DNA from: Aphis gossypii
Taxonomy: Eukaryota; Arthropoda; Insecta; Hemiptera; Aphididae
Direction of reading: 5' to 3'
DNA length: 64,000 bases
Assembly: GCF_020184175.1 (NCBI RefSeq)
Contig: NC_065532.1
Location: 26,970,001 to 27,034,000, forward strand
This document shows positions 50,452-63,960 of this stretch, piece after piece (position 1 is the stretch's first letter; each line of letters starts with the position of its first letter). A program made the translations under genes and the position numbers. The notes beneath the pieces are model-generated. The model did no database searches, had not been told where the DNA came from, and worked only from the letters and a program-made list of their open reading frames with translations.

Positions 50452-50697
50452 TCGAAAGCCGTACAACTTTACTGCGGAACGGAGTTTAAAAAATTCAAAC
50501 AAATCAAATCGCGCGACAAGTCCTGTACACAAATACTTCAGTGTCAACACAATATTACCAACGATGACCACGTCGTGCTTAACGAAAACAAAATATTGAT
50601 CTCGAAACCGCGTAGATGGGCCGATAGAAATCTTCTGCGCAGGAAAATAACACTATCTCATAGAGGCACACATACAACTGTATTGGTTGCAATAACA
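50452..50697 (+). CDS. Possible internal exon, gene unknown
   Basis: An 82-codon block between a good acceptor (CTACACTTCCAG) and a donor (ACA|GTAAAT). Codon use is more balanced in GC than the flanks. It encodes SKAVQLYCGTEFKKF, several Cys (DKSCTQILQC) and a basic stretch PRRWADRNLLRRK. The frame runs on to a stop at 50716-50718, so it could also be a terminal exon. There is no ATG at its start and no partner exon recognised. The product is unknown. Confidence 0.3.
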
Positions 50698-51466
50698 GTA
50701 AATTACGCTACGATATAATTAATCGATAGCACTGCAGCAGCAGGCCTTACTGTCACGACGTTATATTACTACTATCTCTATTCCTACTATAACAGTTGTA
50801 TAATATATTAATATATTACATTTATTATTATTATTTTACATTTATATAAGACAGGAGACGGACGATGTTATCACCGCCAATATATTATATTGTATTATAC
50901 GCGCGACGACTCGGGCCGTCGACGACGTATAGTGCTCCCGCGTACAACGTTCGTCAGTCAATATTATTACGGCGGAGAAGCAGGTCACCGTGATCGTAGT
51001 TTTCATATATTATTATTATATTATATGAATCGACACACACTCATATTATATATAATTGCGTAATTTCCGACGATTATCCGGTGGTACTTCAGCTGACTGC
51101 AGAAGTCTTCAGTGGCAGATTCTCCGCATATTATATATACTTTCTAATTAATTACGCGCGTTACAAAATAGTTTTGCTGTGCACACGATACAATAATATG
51201 TATACTAATGCAGGTATAAAATATAATAATCGATATATACCCGACGCGGCCGCTACTGTAGCTGTAATTTCTCTCTCTCTCTTTATATGTATGTATACGT
51301 ATATACACTCGTAATATACGTTGCGAGCTCGACTTAAAAGACGACGACAATGGCATTGAAAATTTACGATACTCGCAAGTATTTAAGTATAACACGCGTT
51401 TCGCGCTGTCGTCTTCAAAGCCCGTCGGTAATGAGAGATATTCATATGGAATGCTCTCGACCGCGA

Positions 51467-51479
51467 GCGCGCGCGCGCG
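51467..51479. repeat. (GC)n tract
   Basis: Alternating GC in a CpG-rich patch (about 51.3-51.6 kb), unusual against the AT-rich background and a Z-DNA-type sequence. Confidence 0.85.
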
Positions 51480-52346
51480 TTCGATGATTTTCAGGATTAT
51501 TGCCGCCGCGTTAAAGGTAATTACGCGCTGCCGGACCGAGTTTATTATTTTTTTTTTCCATTTAATTTCTCTCGAGAGCTCGCCCGCACACTAATGAAAC
51601 ACTCGTACCATTCCACGCACAATCAAACAGACATTATATAATAATATATGAGGCTGTATCGTACCTATAGGCCGAACTCGACGTGGTATTATAAATTATC
51701 ACTGTCGCCGGTCAATGAATGCCGCTGATATGTGTAATATCGTGTATTTATTTGAACCACATGGAAGAAACCAAAGACTGTTTTAGTGTCATCGACGGAA
51801 TATGAATCGTAGGGTAATAATTATTACAGATGGACGGGTGGGCGTGAAAAAGTATTCGACTCTTCCGGACTGAATGAGACTTGACTCATATACACGACTG
51901 TAGGAATACATAGACTATACTACTACAGCGTTTCTTATTCGAAACAAATATTATAATATTATTATAAAGGCATCCGAGTAATTTGTTTTACCTAACCGTG
52001 GACCGTATAGAAACGACGATGAGACGCGCGGGGAAAAAAGAACAATCGCATTTGATCACCGGTGACGATATAGGTATAAAGTATAATAATTGAACAGAAT
52101 AATCGCCGTTTACTTCTTGCGCACGTGTTCAATTATCAACGATTATCGGTTATTTCACACGATGATGATTATATTATACCTTTGCGCTTCGAACTCAATA
52201 CAATTATAATTAGGTACTTTATCCTATCACATATATATATCATACTCTACACTCATTATATAATTAAACTAATTATATATTAAAGAATCCCGACCGATTG
52301 TTAAGATTATTGACTTAATTATTAGCGTACGTTCGACAACTCCTTA

Positions 52347-52727
52347 TTGACTACTAATTATTATAATCGAAATTATCGTAATGTTATACTTTATGGTTTA
52401 TGCTTACTTTATGCAATAGCTCTTTTAAAGTTAAGCACATATAATTATAATTTTAAACAAATCAAAACCATTTACAATTGTTTACATAAATTAAATCTTA
52501 AGCTACTTCGCGTTTTAAAATCATCAAATATCGTTAAAATATTTAAAAAAAATAATAATAATAACGAATTTTATAAAACACAATTGCTCAATACCTGCAG
52601 TGCTGTAGAATATGTAGAATACAATTTAAATTGGTACATCACATTTAAGATAAGATCAAAAGTACATAAAGTGTTTTGGTCTACACGAAAAATTAGATAC
52701 TTCAGTAGAAAAAATTTGTTATTGTAA
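52347..52727 (+). other. Long ORF without ATG, possible gene relic
   Basis: 126 codons open in very AT-rich DNA, which is longer than expected by chance. There is no ATG in frame (it opens at a TTG). Near the start is a hydrophobic stretch (VILYGLCLLYAIALL), then Lys/Asn-rich sequence with a run of Asn codons and a basic end. No splice acceptor or family is recognised. It could be a decayed exon, transposon relic or chance. Confidence 0.2.
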
Positions 52728-53022
52728 CAACTATAATATAGGTACCTAACGCTTGTTTCATTTAAATTTAGAATAAAAAAACAACTTTTTAGAACTGTTT
52801 TCCTGAAATATTTTATGTGTAATATTGTAATGTATATGTAATATTCTACGTGTCGTATTTTTTAGTTTTTAGTTTAAAACCAAGTTATTATCCAACAATA
52901 TAATACATCTACCTTCACTAAAAAATCATTTTGATTAGCAAACTTCAAACTATACGTTAATAAAATAAATATTTAAAATTGCGTTTATTTTAATGTGTGT
53001 ACACTGTACAGATATACATATA

Positions 53023-53244
53023 GTAGAGCGTCGATTATCCGCACTACGAAATGTTTGAAAAAAATGTAAATTTATTTTATGATTTTAAATTTAAAATTTA
53101 AAATGACAATGTATTATATACATATATATTTATTTTTAATTATAAAAAACATTTAAATTCACGTTCATTGTATATTTTTAATCATTGTTTGATTATCCAC
53201 ACCTCCCTCGGTCACAATTAGTGCAAACAACCAACGCTCCTTTG
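53023..53244. mobile_element. Possible pogo/Tigger-like MITE
   Basis: The left end GAGCGTCGATTATCCGCACT resembles pogo-type termini. The right end, read inward, is GAGCGTTGGTTGTTTGCACT. TA dinucleotides flank both ends (53021-53022 and 53245-53246). The short AT-rich interior has no ORF. Confidence 0.4.
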
Positions 53245-54529
53245 TACCTCAAATATAATATCTAACTTAAACTATTATGTACACAATTATAGTTGTATCT
53301 ATTATCGATAAATATTGTTCTTCAAAGCAGTAAAAATAAAAACTATAACATATAATACACTAGTAGGTATATGTTCTAACGTTATGTGAATGATATTTAT
53401 TAAAAATAACCTACTTATCATTATTTATTTTTAAAATTTATCATAAAGAACTCAGAACATTGTTTTTATTGTGACAACCGTCAAACAAACCGGACAAACT
53501 AGATGGACAGATAAAACGGCCCATTCATTAAAAAAAAAAATAATAATAATAAAAAGGTGCATCGTAATCACAAATCATTCCACGTACATAAGAAGTAAGT
53601 AATATATACTAATAAGATTTTTTAAGTTAAGAACTGAAGAATTCGACCAATTTGATTTGGTAAATTTAGCACTACAAGTGGGTACTAATACTTATATAAT
53701 GAGGCAAACGATTTCGTTCATCAATGAAACTTGTTGTGTACATTTAAGGTATGTAGTTTTTAAGGTGATTTAATCCGAAAGCGATTAGAAATCGGGTAAA
53801 ATTGTTCCCGCTTATGTCACGCGTGTCACGTGACAACAATTTTTGAAGTTACGTTAAAATAAATAATATATTTATTCGTACAGAATTACAGATGTAAATG
53901 TTTAGACATGTATAATATTTATGCACTGTAGGCAAGTACATTAATTCTATATGTATTAAAGTAGTCGCATAAACCTAAGTACCTAACATCTAATTATAAA
54001 ATCTGTGGACTATAGGCACCACCAAATATTATACAAATGTAGAGAATTCATCGAATAATATACTATTATATGCATTACACATATCTACTGTATTGTTTAA
54101 ATATTAATATTCATTATATTGTAATTCAATGATAAACTATAATATGATAAATGCAAAATGGTAAAATTTGTTGCTTTTTAAAATATAAATAGATTATTAA
54201 TTTAGTACCTAATAATAAATATATACTATCACAGAGTATTGCAGAGTGAGAGAAGCGAGTGATATAGCACATAATATTGCAGTACCTACTATCATCATTT
54301 ACGAACGAAGTAGAAGGGAGAGGTACATAACCCGAGTGAATTTTACATATATTTGGTGTTTCACATTTGAAAAAAAAACCAGTAGGAAAATAGGTTTCAA
54401 AAATGATATATTTTACTATATAATATTAAACATTGTATGTTATTTCATAGAGAAATAATAACTAACGGAAATCAAGTAGCGATATACTTAACAGGTAATA
54501 AAGTAAATATTATAACTGTCGTAATTGAA

Positions 54530-54745
54530 AATTCTTTTAAAATTAGTCAATTTTGAATCAGCTTAAGAACAGTAGAAATAAATATCATATGCATTTTAAA
54601 AACATTTTGTAAATAATTATTCATGTTATAGGCTTCACAATAATTTTTGCCCCAAGATTCATAATTATTAATTACATTTTCCCTCATCCTATCGTCTAAA
54701 ATCCTAAGGTCGGTCCAGCAGATATTATGTGATGTGTTAAGCTAT
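54530..54745 (-). other. Open stretch, possible decayed coding fragment
   Basis: About 70 codons open between stops on the reverse strand, including WTDLRILDDRMRENVINNYE and then ESWGKNYCEAYNM, which look protein-like rather than AT noise. No ATG opens it, and no family or splice partner is recognised. Confidence 0.15.
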
Positions 54746-55190
54746 TATCACATGTAACTCGAGTGTTTATTTAATATTTCTGTAATATATATAAGTAAAG
54801 TTATAGCACGTATTAACAAATATTATGCCCACACAAACGTTTATTATATATATATATACCTACCTACTAAAATATACAGGTACACTAACATGGCTATATA
54901 CATAATATGTACACGAGTATTTCCTCCCGTTTGAGTCTGGATCTATATTATTCAATTTTTAAGTATACGCAACGCCACGACCGACAATGTAAGACCACGT
55001 CGGTATCGTTTTGTATAATATTATATGATGATGATGATAATGACTTTCTCGCTATAGCGCGGTGGTAATACACTTTTCTCTAACACGCGTACCAGTTAGT
55101 GTACGCTCGCGCTTATATTATTTCGTCGGATTTAAATTTTAATAGATCATTATTGTATATGATATAGAGGGGCCCCGCCAGGTTAAGTAC

Positions 55191-55292
55191 CTATCCACCG
55201 ACGCCGCCGTCGCGAAAGGGGAGTAGGGAGGCGTGACCGGAGTAGCCGATTGGAGGAGACCTTCACGGCTGCCGCCGCCGCCACAGCCACCG
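55191..55292 (-). other. GC-rich block with donor site, possible 5' exon
   Basis: Strongly GC-rich in AT-rich surroundings, bounded on the reverse strand by a donor (ATAG|GTACTT). One frame reads SGGCGGGGSREGLL, then ATPVTPPYSPFA. Joining to the acceptor at 43109 creates stops in every frame tested, so it is not a coding partner of the orphan gene as modelled. It may be a 5' UTR exon or promoter island. Confidence 0.2.
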
Positions 55293-55741
55293 CTCAATTA
55301 TTATTATTATTATTATTTTCAGGCAAAATATTATGCGTAATAAAAAACTATAATAATATAAATATATATGTATAAAAAAAGCATTGGATGTAAAGTCGGG
55401 CGCGCAACGTTTCTGGAGTGGGTCATATCGTAATATTACATTGATGCTGTATAGGATATCGTATTGGGGTTATAAATGTACCTAAGTTAATAAATCGTAG
55501 CGTTCGAAAATCGCCTCTGAACGAAGCGTTACGAGAAGAGCACTATTATCTATGGATTTTATTTGGGTTTACTGATGTAGGAGAATCTATAAATTATAAA
55601 GAGAATCAAAAATTTATCAATTTTTTTAAATTTGTACAACACTCGTTTAGTCGTCTATAGTCTTATAGGTTTGAAAAATATACTGTTCAAACGCACTAGC
55701 TTCACCATAGCATGATGCCATGATACAATTACGAACAACGA

Positions 55742-55975
55742 TTATGATGATAATTGCTTTACATAATTTACATTATTATTGACATACATTATATATTTAA
55801 AATTGAGTGAAAAATTGTCCATCCGTATAATAACACGCTTATAATTCTCATTACAAACATATTTTAGAGCCTTCCTCGTCGCCTCATCAACAAGCTCGTT
55901 GTTATACGCACAATGGGTACCTATATACCTATATAAAAACATATTCGATGTGTGTAAAAAGAAATAACACCGCAT
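55742..55975 (-). pseudogene. Possible retroelement RNase H fragment
   Basis: The translated stretch at about 55921-55856 reads GTHCAYNNELVDEATRKALK. This resembles the last conserved block of non-LTR retrotransposon RNase H domains (H-C-x-x-x-x-N-E-x-x-D-x-x-A-x-x-A). Nothing upstream or downstream continues the domain, so if real it is a short decayed relic. Confidence 0.3.
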
Positions 55976-56299
55976 CGTCTCGTGTTTGTGATAATTAATT
56001 TAACGGCCGCACGCGCTCGTTACTACAACATGTAATATAATTTATACAGCGACGACTGCAATGATGATGATGATGATTATTATAACGATGAAAATGATGA
56101 TGGAAGGTACGATGAACAAAGTGGCCCGTGCGGCGTATTTTTACTTCTACTACTACTACTATAACTACAATAATATGGTGTTAGTGTACCTATACGTAGT
56201 GCAGAGGTACTTACTAGTGTCGTAGATCTATATAATTATTATTATTTTATTTCGTCTTCAGATGCAGGAACGCAGTATACGCCAAGCACGCGCGCACAC

Positions 56300-59200
56300 G
56301 ATTAATATTATTCTTATAAGAGCGCCCCAAGGAAACCGTATACGATTTAATACTGCAGTATTATATATTTATGTATACACACATACATAGTTATAAAACG
56401 ATGCAGGGGTGACTCGCGCATTTTGAATTAAATGACTGTCGTATATTATATTATATTCGCATCACGACGAGATGTCAATATACCTATTTTTATTAAGTAA
56501 TTTTTTTTATCTCAAAGAATACATATAGTACTTACAAAACATGTACACTCTAAAGCTACCTCCTCCTCTTTCCACGGGTCAATAATTTATTTTCTTAAAA
56601 TACGATTTTTTAATTTTTTTTACTATATACACACAAACACATATTATATATTTATGTATGTATCTACTATATATTATGTATAGGCGTATAGCTGCTTTTA
56701 AGTTATTTACCATCTATATCTCTATAATATATATAATATTGGTCGACATTAAATAATAGACAAAACAATGTTTTCATTTTTTCGGGATAGCCAAAATTAA
56801 AAAATTAAATCCCATTTACAAGCAGTATGAATTAATTGAATACAGGTACGTACGCTAAGCTCTTTTGTCCAGTGTTATACACGATGTCATAGCAAACGAT
56901 TTAGCTGCACGGTTTTATTTGAAAATATTTCCTTCCAATTATTGTAGTACATTGATTTCTATTCTATACCATCTATATGATATAGAAATCTGCGTTATCG
57001 AGTATTATGTAGTCTACCTTCAACGATGTATACTCGTATAATATTATTTACGACAAGCGATAATGAATAATACTATAAGTGAATATAATAGTGTAGCTTT
57101 ATTAAATATGAAATTCATTTTTCAGTAACATAACTGTGTAGATGCTTAAACGATGATTTTTAACGATTCCGTCATTTATAGATTAGTAAATATACAAAAT
57201 GATAAAATAAAACAGCGTATAAGTAAAAATGAAATTAAAATATGGATAATTCAAATTAACAGTGTGAATAAAATTGTTATCATTGCATAAATGCACATTT
57301 TACGATTGATTATTTGTTAAGATATTTTCGTTTTTTTTTTTGCCTCTTCAATAGACTTTTACATAAATGTTCAATAACACTATAATACTATATATATATA
57401 GGTACTCGCACGAACAAAGCTAATTGATTAAGCGGATATCATAAATTACGCGTTTCGCTTACTTTTATTATCTATTTTGTGTCAAAGAACATTGATGGAT
57501 AGACATTGATATTAAATTATATTGCTTACTCAATGGAATCGTGTCTATGATAGGGACCAAAATGCTATTGGATTATTCGTTGCAAAAAGACAAGTAAATT
57601 TATTACCTCGTGTAAATACTCCGAAGTACTATGTATGTAGAATCTGTCGAATCTGATAAAGTACATAAAATGCTTTGCCGATCAACTAGCAATACTTCAC
57701 GCTAACTGCAAGAGCAGAAAATTCTAAGACGTCAATCCTTTTTTATTTATTCATATATTTATAGGTAAATACTATACATACTGGAAAATAGCCAACAAAT
57801 AATAAATATTTTCACCAATTTATTTTTATTTTAAATAAAAATTTTCCCAAGTGTATAACCATGTAGGTTAATATTATTTCCCAAAGTTTTAAATTAAAAC
57901 TTTAATTTAATGTTAGACTGCTTGTTTGAAATGTTTAAAATTTAAATATTCATCTACTTAATACAATGATAATTGATATTTACAGTTTCTTAAAATATTT
58001 AGAACAATAAATGTACCTACAAGGCTACAAATTAAAACAAAATACTATTATACCCAAAATAGGTCAATTGGATTTATTATTGAAGTAAAATAATATTTAC
58101 ATTTAAGATGTACATTACTTATTTACTTCATTTATATTCAATTAAAAACCGGTTTGTTATATTTATTTACTGTTTTCACTTACATATAGTTACATCCATG
58201 TATTTAAACGTTTTTATCTATTCCTACTAATCTTTTAACCTTTAAAATAATATTTATTTATAATTATAATAAATTTATCAAAGTTAAATACAAAATAAAT
58301 CTAAAAACAATACATTTATTACATAGTCAATAAATTTGTTAAGAACATTATAAAAAAGATAAAAATTTTACTTAAAAAATTATTTATTTTATTTGTACCT
58401 ATATATTATATACTATAGTATACATTATTTAGCCATGGACGTTAAATTAAAATGTTTTATTTGATATCTATTTTAAGAATTTTTAAGATTAATAATTATT
58501 CGTCTTGTATTTCAGTATACTAATCAATTTGTAATTATTAATATTATTTAAAGATTGTATAGGAATCTAATCAGTTAATTAGTAACTATTTAGAAATTTC
58601 TCAGTTTAAATATTTTATTTATTTATAAGTAATTAAAGTAATTGAATTATACTTTAGATAATACTTAATAGTTAATAGTATAAAAATATTCAAAAAATAT
58701 ATTGTTAATTTATATAGATGCATATTACATATTACATTTAATGCATTATATTGCTACATTTATTTTACATATTAATGATATTTGAGAGATTTTGATACTT
58801 GTAATAAGATTACTGAAAGCTAGATATAATATAAATTAAATAGTTTATTAAGGAACATTGACATTTTAATTGATTATTGTGAACATTGTACTTTAGCGAT
58901 AAAATTATTCAAAAAACAAACCACCAAGGAAAAAAAATTCGAATTCACCGCTAATTTGAACTGTTGAAAAACTTATGTTTATGTATACGTTAATATAAAC
59001 CAGTGTTGTATTCAATGTGAAGAGTAATAATTTTATCGAGTATTTTTCCATTTAAGGTGTCCCTGCCATGTTTGGGCAATCCAAGGACACTTACCCATAT
59101 CTAATAGAAAACACTATACCTACTGTGATAAGTTCATAGCATAATTATACATTCAGAAATCGAATTATTTATTCAGAAGATGTACTGTGGTATATGATAA

Positions 59201-61300
59201 ATACATTTTTCAAACCAAGATGAAGATTTTATCTAATAAATGGAAATTTTAAGGTATTTAGGAATACAAAATAATAACTTAAGTCAATTCAATAAGTCAT
59301 ATGGATAAGTTCTTAATACATAATCTAAAAAAATTATTATATATATATATATATATATAATATAATATTGATCAAAAATTGCAGTATCAAAAATTATAAG
59401 AATTTCATAAAAAAAAGTATGAACGAAACCCTCGACATATTTGTAATACAAATTTATTCTGATCGCAAAGTATGTATAGCTGTAGATATTGAATAGAATC
59501 TATAATTGTTTATATAGAAAAAATTAAGCATATTACATGAATTAATTCTAACATATTATGAATAATATATTTAAATTATACAATTTAAATAGAACTGTTA
59601 GCAGTTAGCATATCATTTATGTCATTTAACAACCTACTTTTATTTCAAACTCTATTCTATGTAAATTATGCTTGCGCATCCCACGATTCATAATACTCAA
59701 TTGTATATTAAATACGATTTGTATTCAATATTTATTTTCAAATAGGAAAGTGATAGGATGAGATAAGTTATAAACTATATATTTTATTAACTAACTAAAT
59801 TCAAAAATATTGTAGTATTTAAGATTTGTTGTTCACTTGTTACATGATTAATATTCTCTATCACATTTATCACTACAGACAACATTATTTTATTCATTGA
59901 GATGTTAATTGTATTAAGTAAATATAGTAGGTGTCTAGTTATAGTATGTATATCAGTATATATGCACTAAAACATTATACTTATATATAATATTATTGAC
60001 CCATAAATTGAAAAATAAACTATTAATTAGGACATAACTGTGATTAAAAAAGATGAATGAGTAGTAAAAAAATATAAATAGCGAACAACGTAATTATAAA
60101 ATTCAAATTGGAAAATTAAATTTGAAGTAATAGAATAACATTCGCCATAGCTACAATTTATAACAATATAACAATATAGCTATAATTTTCTTGTTTCTAT
60201 AATATTGGTTTATGAATTATGTTATTTAATTTTAAAGATAAATACATGTAAAGTAACCGCTATAACTATTCTTTAAATATTTTTCTTTTAAAAATAGTTA
60301 AAAGGAATGTACTTTGTTGTATGATTCATGATTATCTAAAATATTTTAACAATACTTAGAACAATATTATAAGTTACAACTATTGTTTATTCAATTGTAT
60401 CTCAAACGTAAAATGAATAATTTAATCAGTTTTTAATGTTGAATGTTTTACATGTTTATTATTTTCAAGTCAGTAATAATAATATATCTATTAAAAAAAT
60501 TTCTCGTAAGTAATATAATAATATAAATTGTATAACACAGTTGTGTTTTGATTAAAATAAAAAAAAATTCATTAATTCAAAAATATTGAATATAGATATA
60601 GGTAACACACGTATACGAGTTATACGTATATATTTTACGGATATTCGTAACATTTATTAACATTTATCTCGTTTTAAATTTCAATTCATCAGTACAAAAC
60701 ATACCAAATCTATTGAGTTTGATTCACCTAATTTTAAAAAAAAAATTCAAAAATACAAAAAACACAATATCGTGATATTGTAAGTTGTAATTTTGGAATA
60801 CGATGTCCATTATAATGACTGCATACACGTTGTATAAAATATACAATTTAGGATATTTAAGATTGAATTGATGGACGGAAAACCTATAAGTGAAGCCTCA
60901 TACAAAACTTATCCTGGAGTTGTGAAAACATTTCGCTGTAATTTAAGTGGATCCTAGGAAAAAATATAAGTAAGGACCTAGTATAGTGGTCACCATTTGC
61001 CAACTAAACGATAGTTAATCCATCACTGATTATAATATAAACGTAATATATATTACATAAATCAAATTAATTATATTGTAAAAAAGGACAATAACTGCAT
61101 ATAATAACCTCATATACAATTTGCAACACTTCAAATTTAATATTCAAGACAATCCAGTGTCTAATGTTTAATTTAATTTTTAATATTTTATGTTTACAAT
61201 TTCTTCTATTTCTCATAATAATACTATAACCGTAATTATAGTTATGTTGTATTGTATAGTATTGGAAAATCAACATTTACCATAAACCGCGATTTTGCCA
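56300..61300. other. AT-rich gene desert
   Basis: Five kb of very AT-rich DNA with no ORF, splice structure or repeat of note other than an AT microsatellite at 59338. Nothing supported. Confidence 0.5.
59338..59359. repeat. (AT)n microsatellite
   Basis: Uninterrupted AT dinucleotides in the AT-rich 57-61 kb desert. Confidence 0.9.
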
Positions 61301-63289
61301 TATAGGTAATAATGTTTTTCACACGTCTTATTAGGTCAACCCCATATTTGCGCTTTTTAAGTATAATTTTGCCGTTAATTAAACATAAATACGATTCTTG
61401 GTTCGTGGGAATTATTTTGTATGTGCTCTATTACAATTCGATAACATGCGTATACGCGGACCGGCATAGTGTGACAAAAACTGAACACCTTAAACGGTAT
61501 TCGTGTGAATTATTTGGGTACGTGATATAAACACGGGCCATTATTGATGACTACTCATAATTATTATAAACGTTCGGAACAATGAGATTAAACGTAATTT
61601 TTATTGCAGTCGGTCAGCTATATTGTTTTTATTTTTGTATCCCGTTCACAACACGCTGACTTCTCGGTACGTCATGCGATACACACTTAAAAAAAAATAA
61701 TAATAAAAACACGTAGAACATATTTTTATCAGAGGCTCGTGATTCACGAACCATGAGAACGTACGATATTTTTAATTTTTCTACATAGCATCGAGTGTAA
61801 TGTGAGTATAGATTTTCAAAACAAAACGTACCTAATATTTTCGCGTCGAATAATGAAAATAATCTCATATGCATATTTTACCGATTCGGACGATTTTTGA
61901 GTGATTATTATTAGGTAGCGCGACATCCGCGGACCGCGGGTATTGCGGTTGAATGGTGTATTACCTATGTCATGGTTTATTTTAATTAATATACAGGTAT
62001 ACAAAACAGATACATTTGTTTCCAACACAAATCGAGAATATGATTTTTTGCTATTATACCACACCGAATTATTTATTATTGATTGAGTGTCAGTTAACGG
62101 TTAACTCTATTTATACATGTGAAAAGTGTATGTAATCAAATTTGTCTGTATTACTAAAACATTATAGGTAATAATATGTACTCAATACATCAAAGTACCG
62201 AAAGGAGTGTATATTACTTATAGAATGTGTTTATCGTCATGTTTATTTAACTATAAATTGTATAAACGACAATTATTTTTGCGCACCATACGTTGAAAGT
62301 TGAATCTTTTAGAAAATCTGTAGAAACTTCGGAAAGTTAAAATCATTTACGTAGCTATATAATGCTATACATTTCCGACAGTTTGTCATATTATGATAGT
62401 ACGATTAAAACGGTCTAATACAAAATAGTATGAAATATATATTTATTTTCAATAAGTAACCGCGGTTTTCACAGTGATATTCCTATTATGACATGTGAAA
62501 TATTACTCATTTAGTGAATTAACACCTTCAGTTTAAAAAATGTAAGTAGAAAAAGTAGAAGATAGTAAGAAGGTTACTTATAAGAAAGCAGGTATCTATA
62601 GGTACGTTATTTTGTAATAATATGAATTAACTATTATTAATATGCTTTTTCAATCGACTTTTGACTTCTATACCACCCCTAAACTTAATTAGGTATATCA
62701 TCACGTATTTTATTTATTATAGTATCGAATTCAGAAATTTTATTAACTTAATGCAATAATTTATTCTAACGAAATATTAACAAAAAAAAAAAAAAATGGT
62801 ATTTTTTAGTTATTTTACTTGAATATTTCAACAAAAAACTGACATTTTCCCGATCAAATTAAAAGATATTAATATTAGAGTGAAATGTATACATAATAAT
62901 ATTTAATAATATAATACAATTTATACTAAATTTATGTCGATGATTTTAATATTACACGTAAATGGTAGTGATGATAACCGTACCCATATAATATTGTTGT
63001 CAACTAATAATAATAAAAAAAAAATTATATTTTAGTTTTAGCCGTTCATTCTACTAATTTTACATAAATAGTTTGTGCATCTCCACGCATATATATTAAG
63101 TGCAGGACGTGCAGACCAACCGCTCCACCGTCTTCCCAAACATACTTAGGTACATATGGTCTCGTAAAGACGACAGTATTTGTTTTTTGTCACACATGAT
63201 GCACGCGCGTACATAAGTACACATTATTTAAATATAACAGTATAGGCAAGTTATATATTGTATAAAAGTACGACCCGGAACGGTTGTTT

Positions 63290-63734
63290 TATGGTCGTTT
63301 CGACGTCGGACGCGTCTAAAACGCTACAGCATATTATGTATCTATAATATTATGTATACACGTTTACACACATAACGCATATATCAGATAGGTTAGGTTT
63401 AGATATATTATATACGTTCAATAAAAAGTATAGACTTGTGCTGGAATCCGCTAAACGTGATCGGCAGTGGCGGCACCGTCAGAACCAGTATATCTCGCGC
63501 GCCGGCCGGTATATATAAATACGCGAGTATATTATTATAATATTATGTGTCCAGGCATTAAGTACACATATATATACATATAGTACGTCCTAAGGGCGCC
63601 GTACGACGATTACGCGGATAGTAGTGGTTAGGGAGCTAGTAAGAAAGTTGGGGAAGGGAGAGGAGGGAGTACGCGAAAAAGTACTCGTCCGGGACTTTTA
63701 TCTGTCGGGTTCCTTTAACCGTACAGTGAAAGCA

Positions 63735-63770
<36 letters not shown>

Positions 63771-63960
63771 ATAGGCGCGTGTATAATGCTTTCGAAGATA
63801 TTTGCATACATACTCGTGCGGTGATGTGCTCGCCGTCCTAACCTAGGAGATATCGGCACCTATCTATATTATATTATACTGATTATATACACACACGCGA
63901 ACCGCGGACGATACAATCGACTATTGTGACAGCTGCAGCCGCAATCAGTGGGAAAGGTTC
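63290..63960. promoter_or_regulatory. CpG-rich patch at the right edge
   Basis: CG-rich segments (63300-63330, 63450-63530, 63590-63720, 63890-63960) with GGGAG/GGAGG purine runs break the AT-rich background. This may be the promoter or 5' UTR of a gene running out of the window. The 66-codon + ORF here ends in microsatellite sequence and is not convincing. Confidence 0.25.
63734..63770. repeat. (AT)n(GT)n compound microsatellite
   Basis: An AT run joined to a GT run, close to the CpG-rich end of the window. Confidence 0.9.

Noticed and set aside
59054..59096. Short GTGTCC...GGACAC inverted repeat
   Set aside because: Only about ten paired bases with mismatches; expected by chance at this scale.
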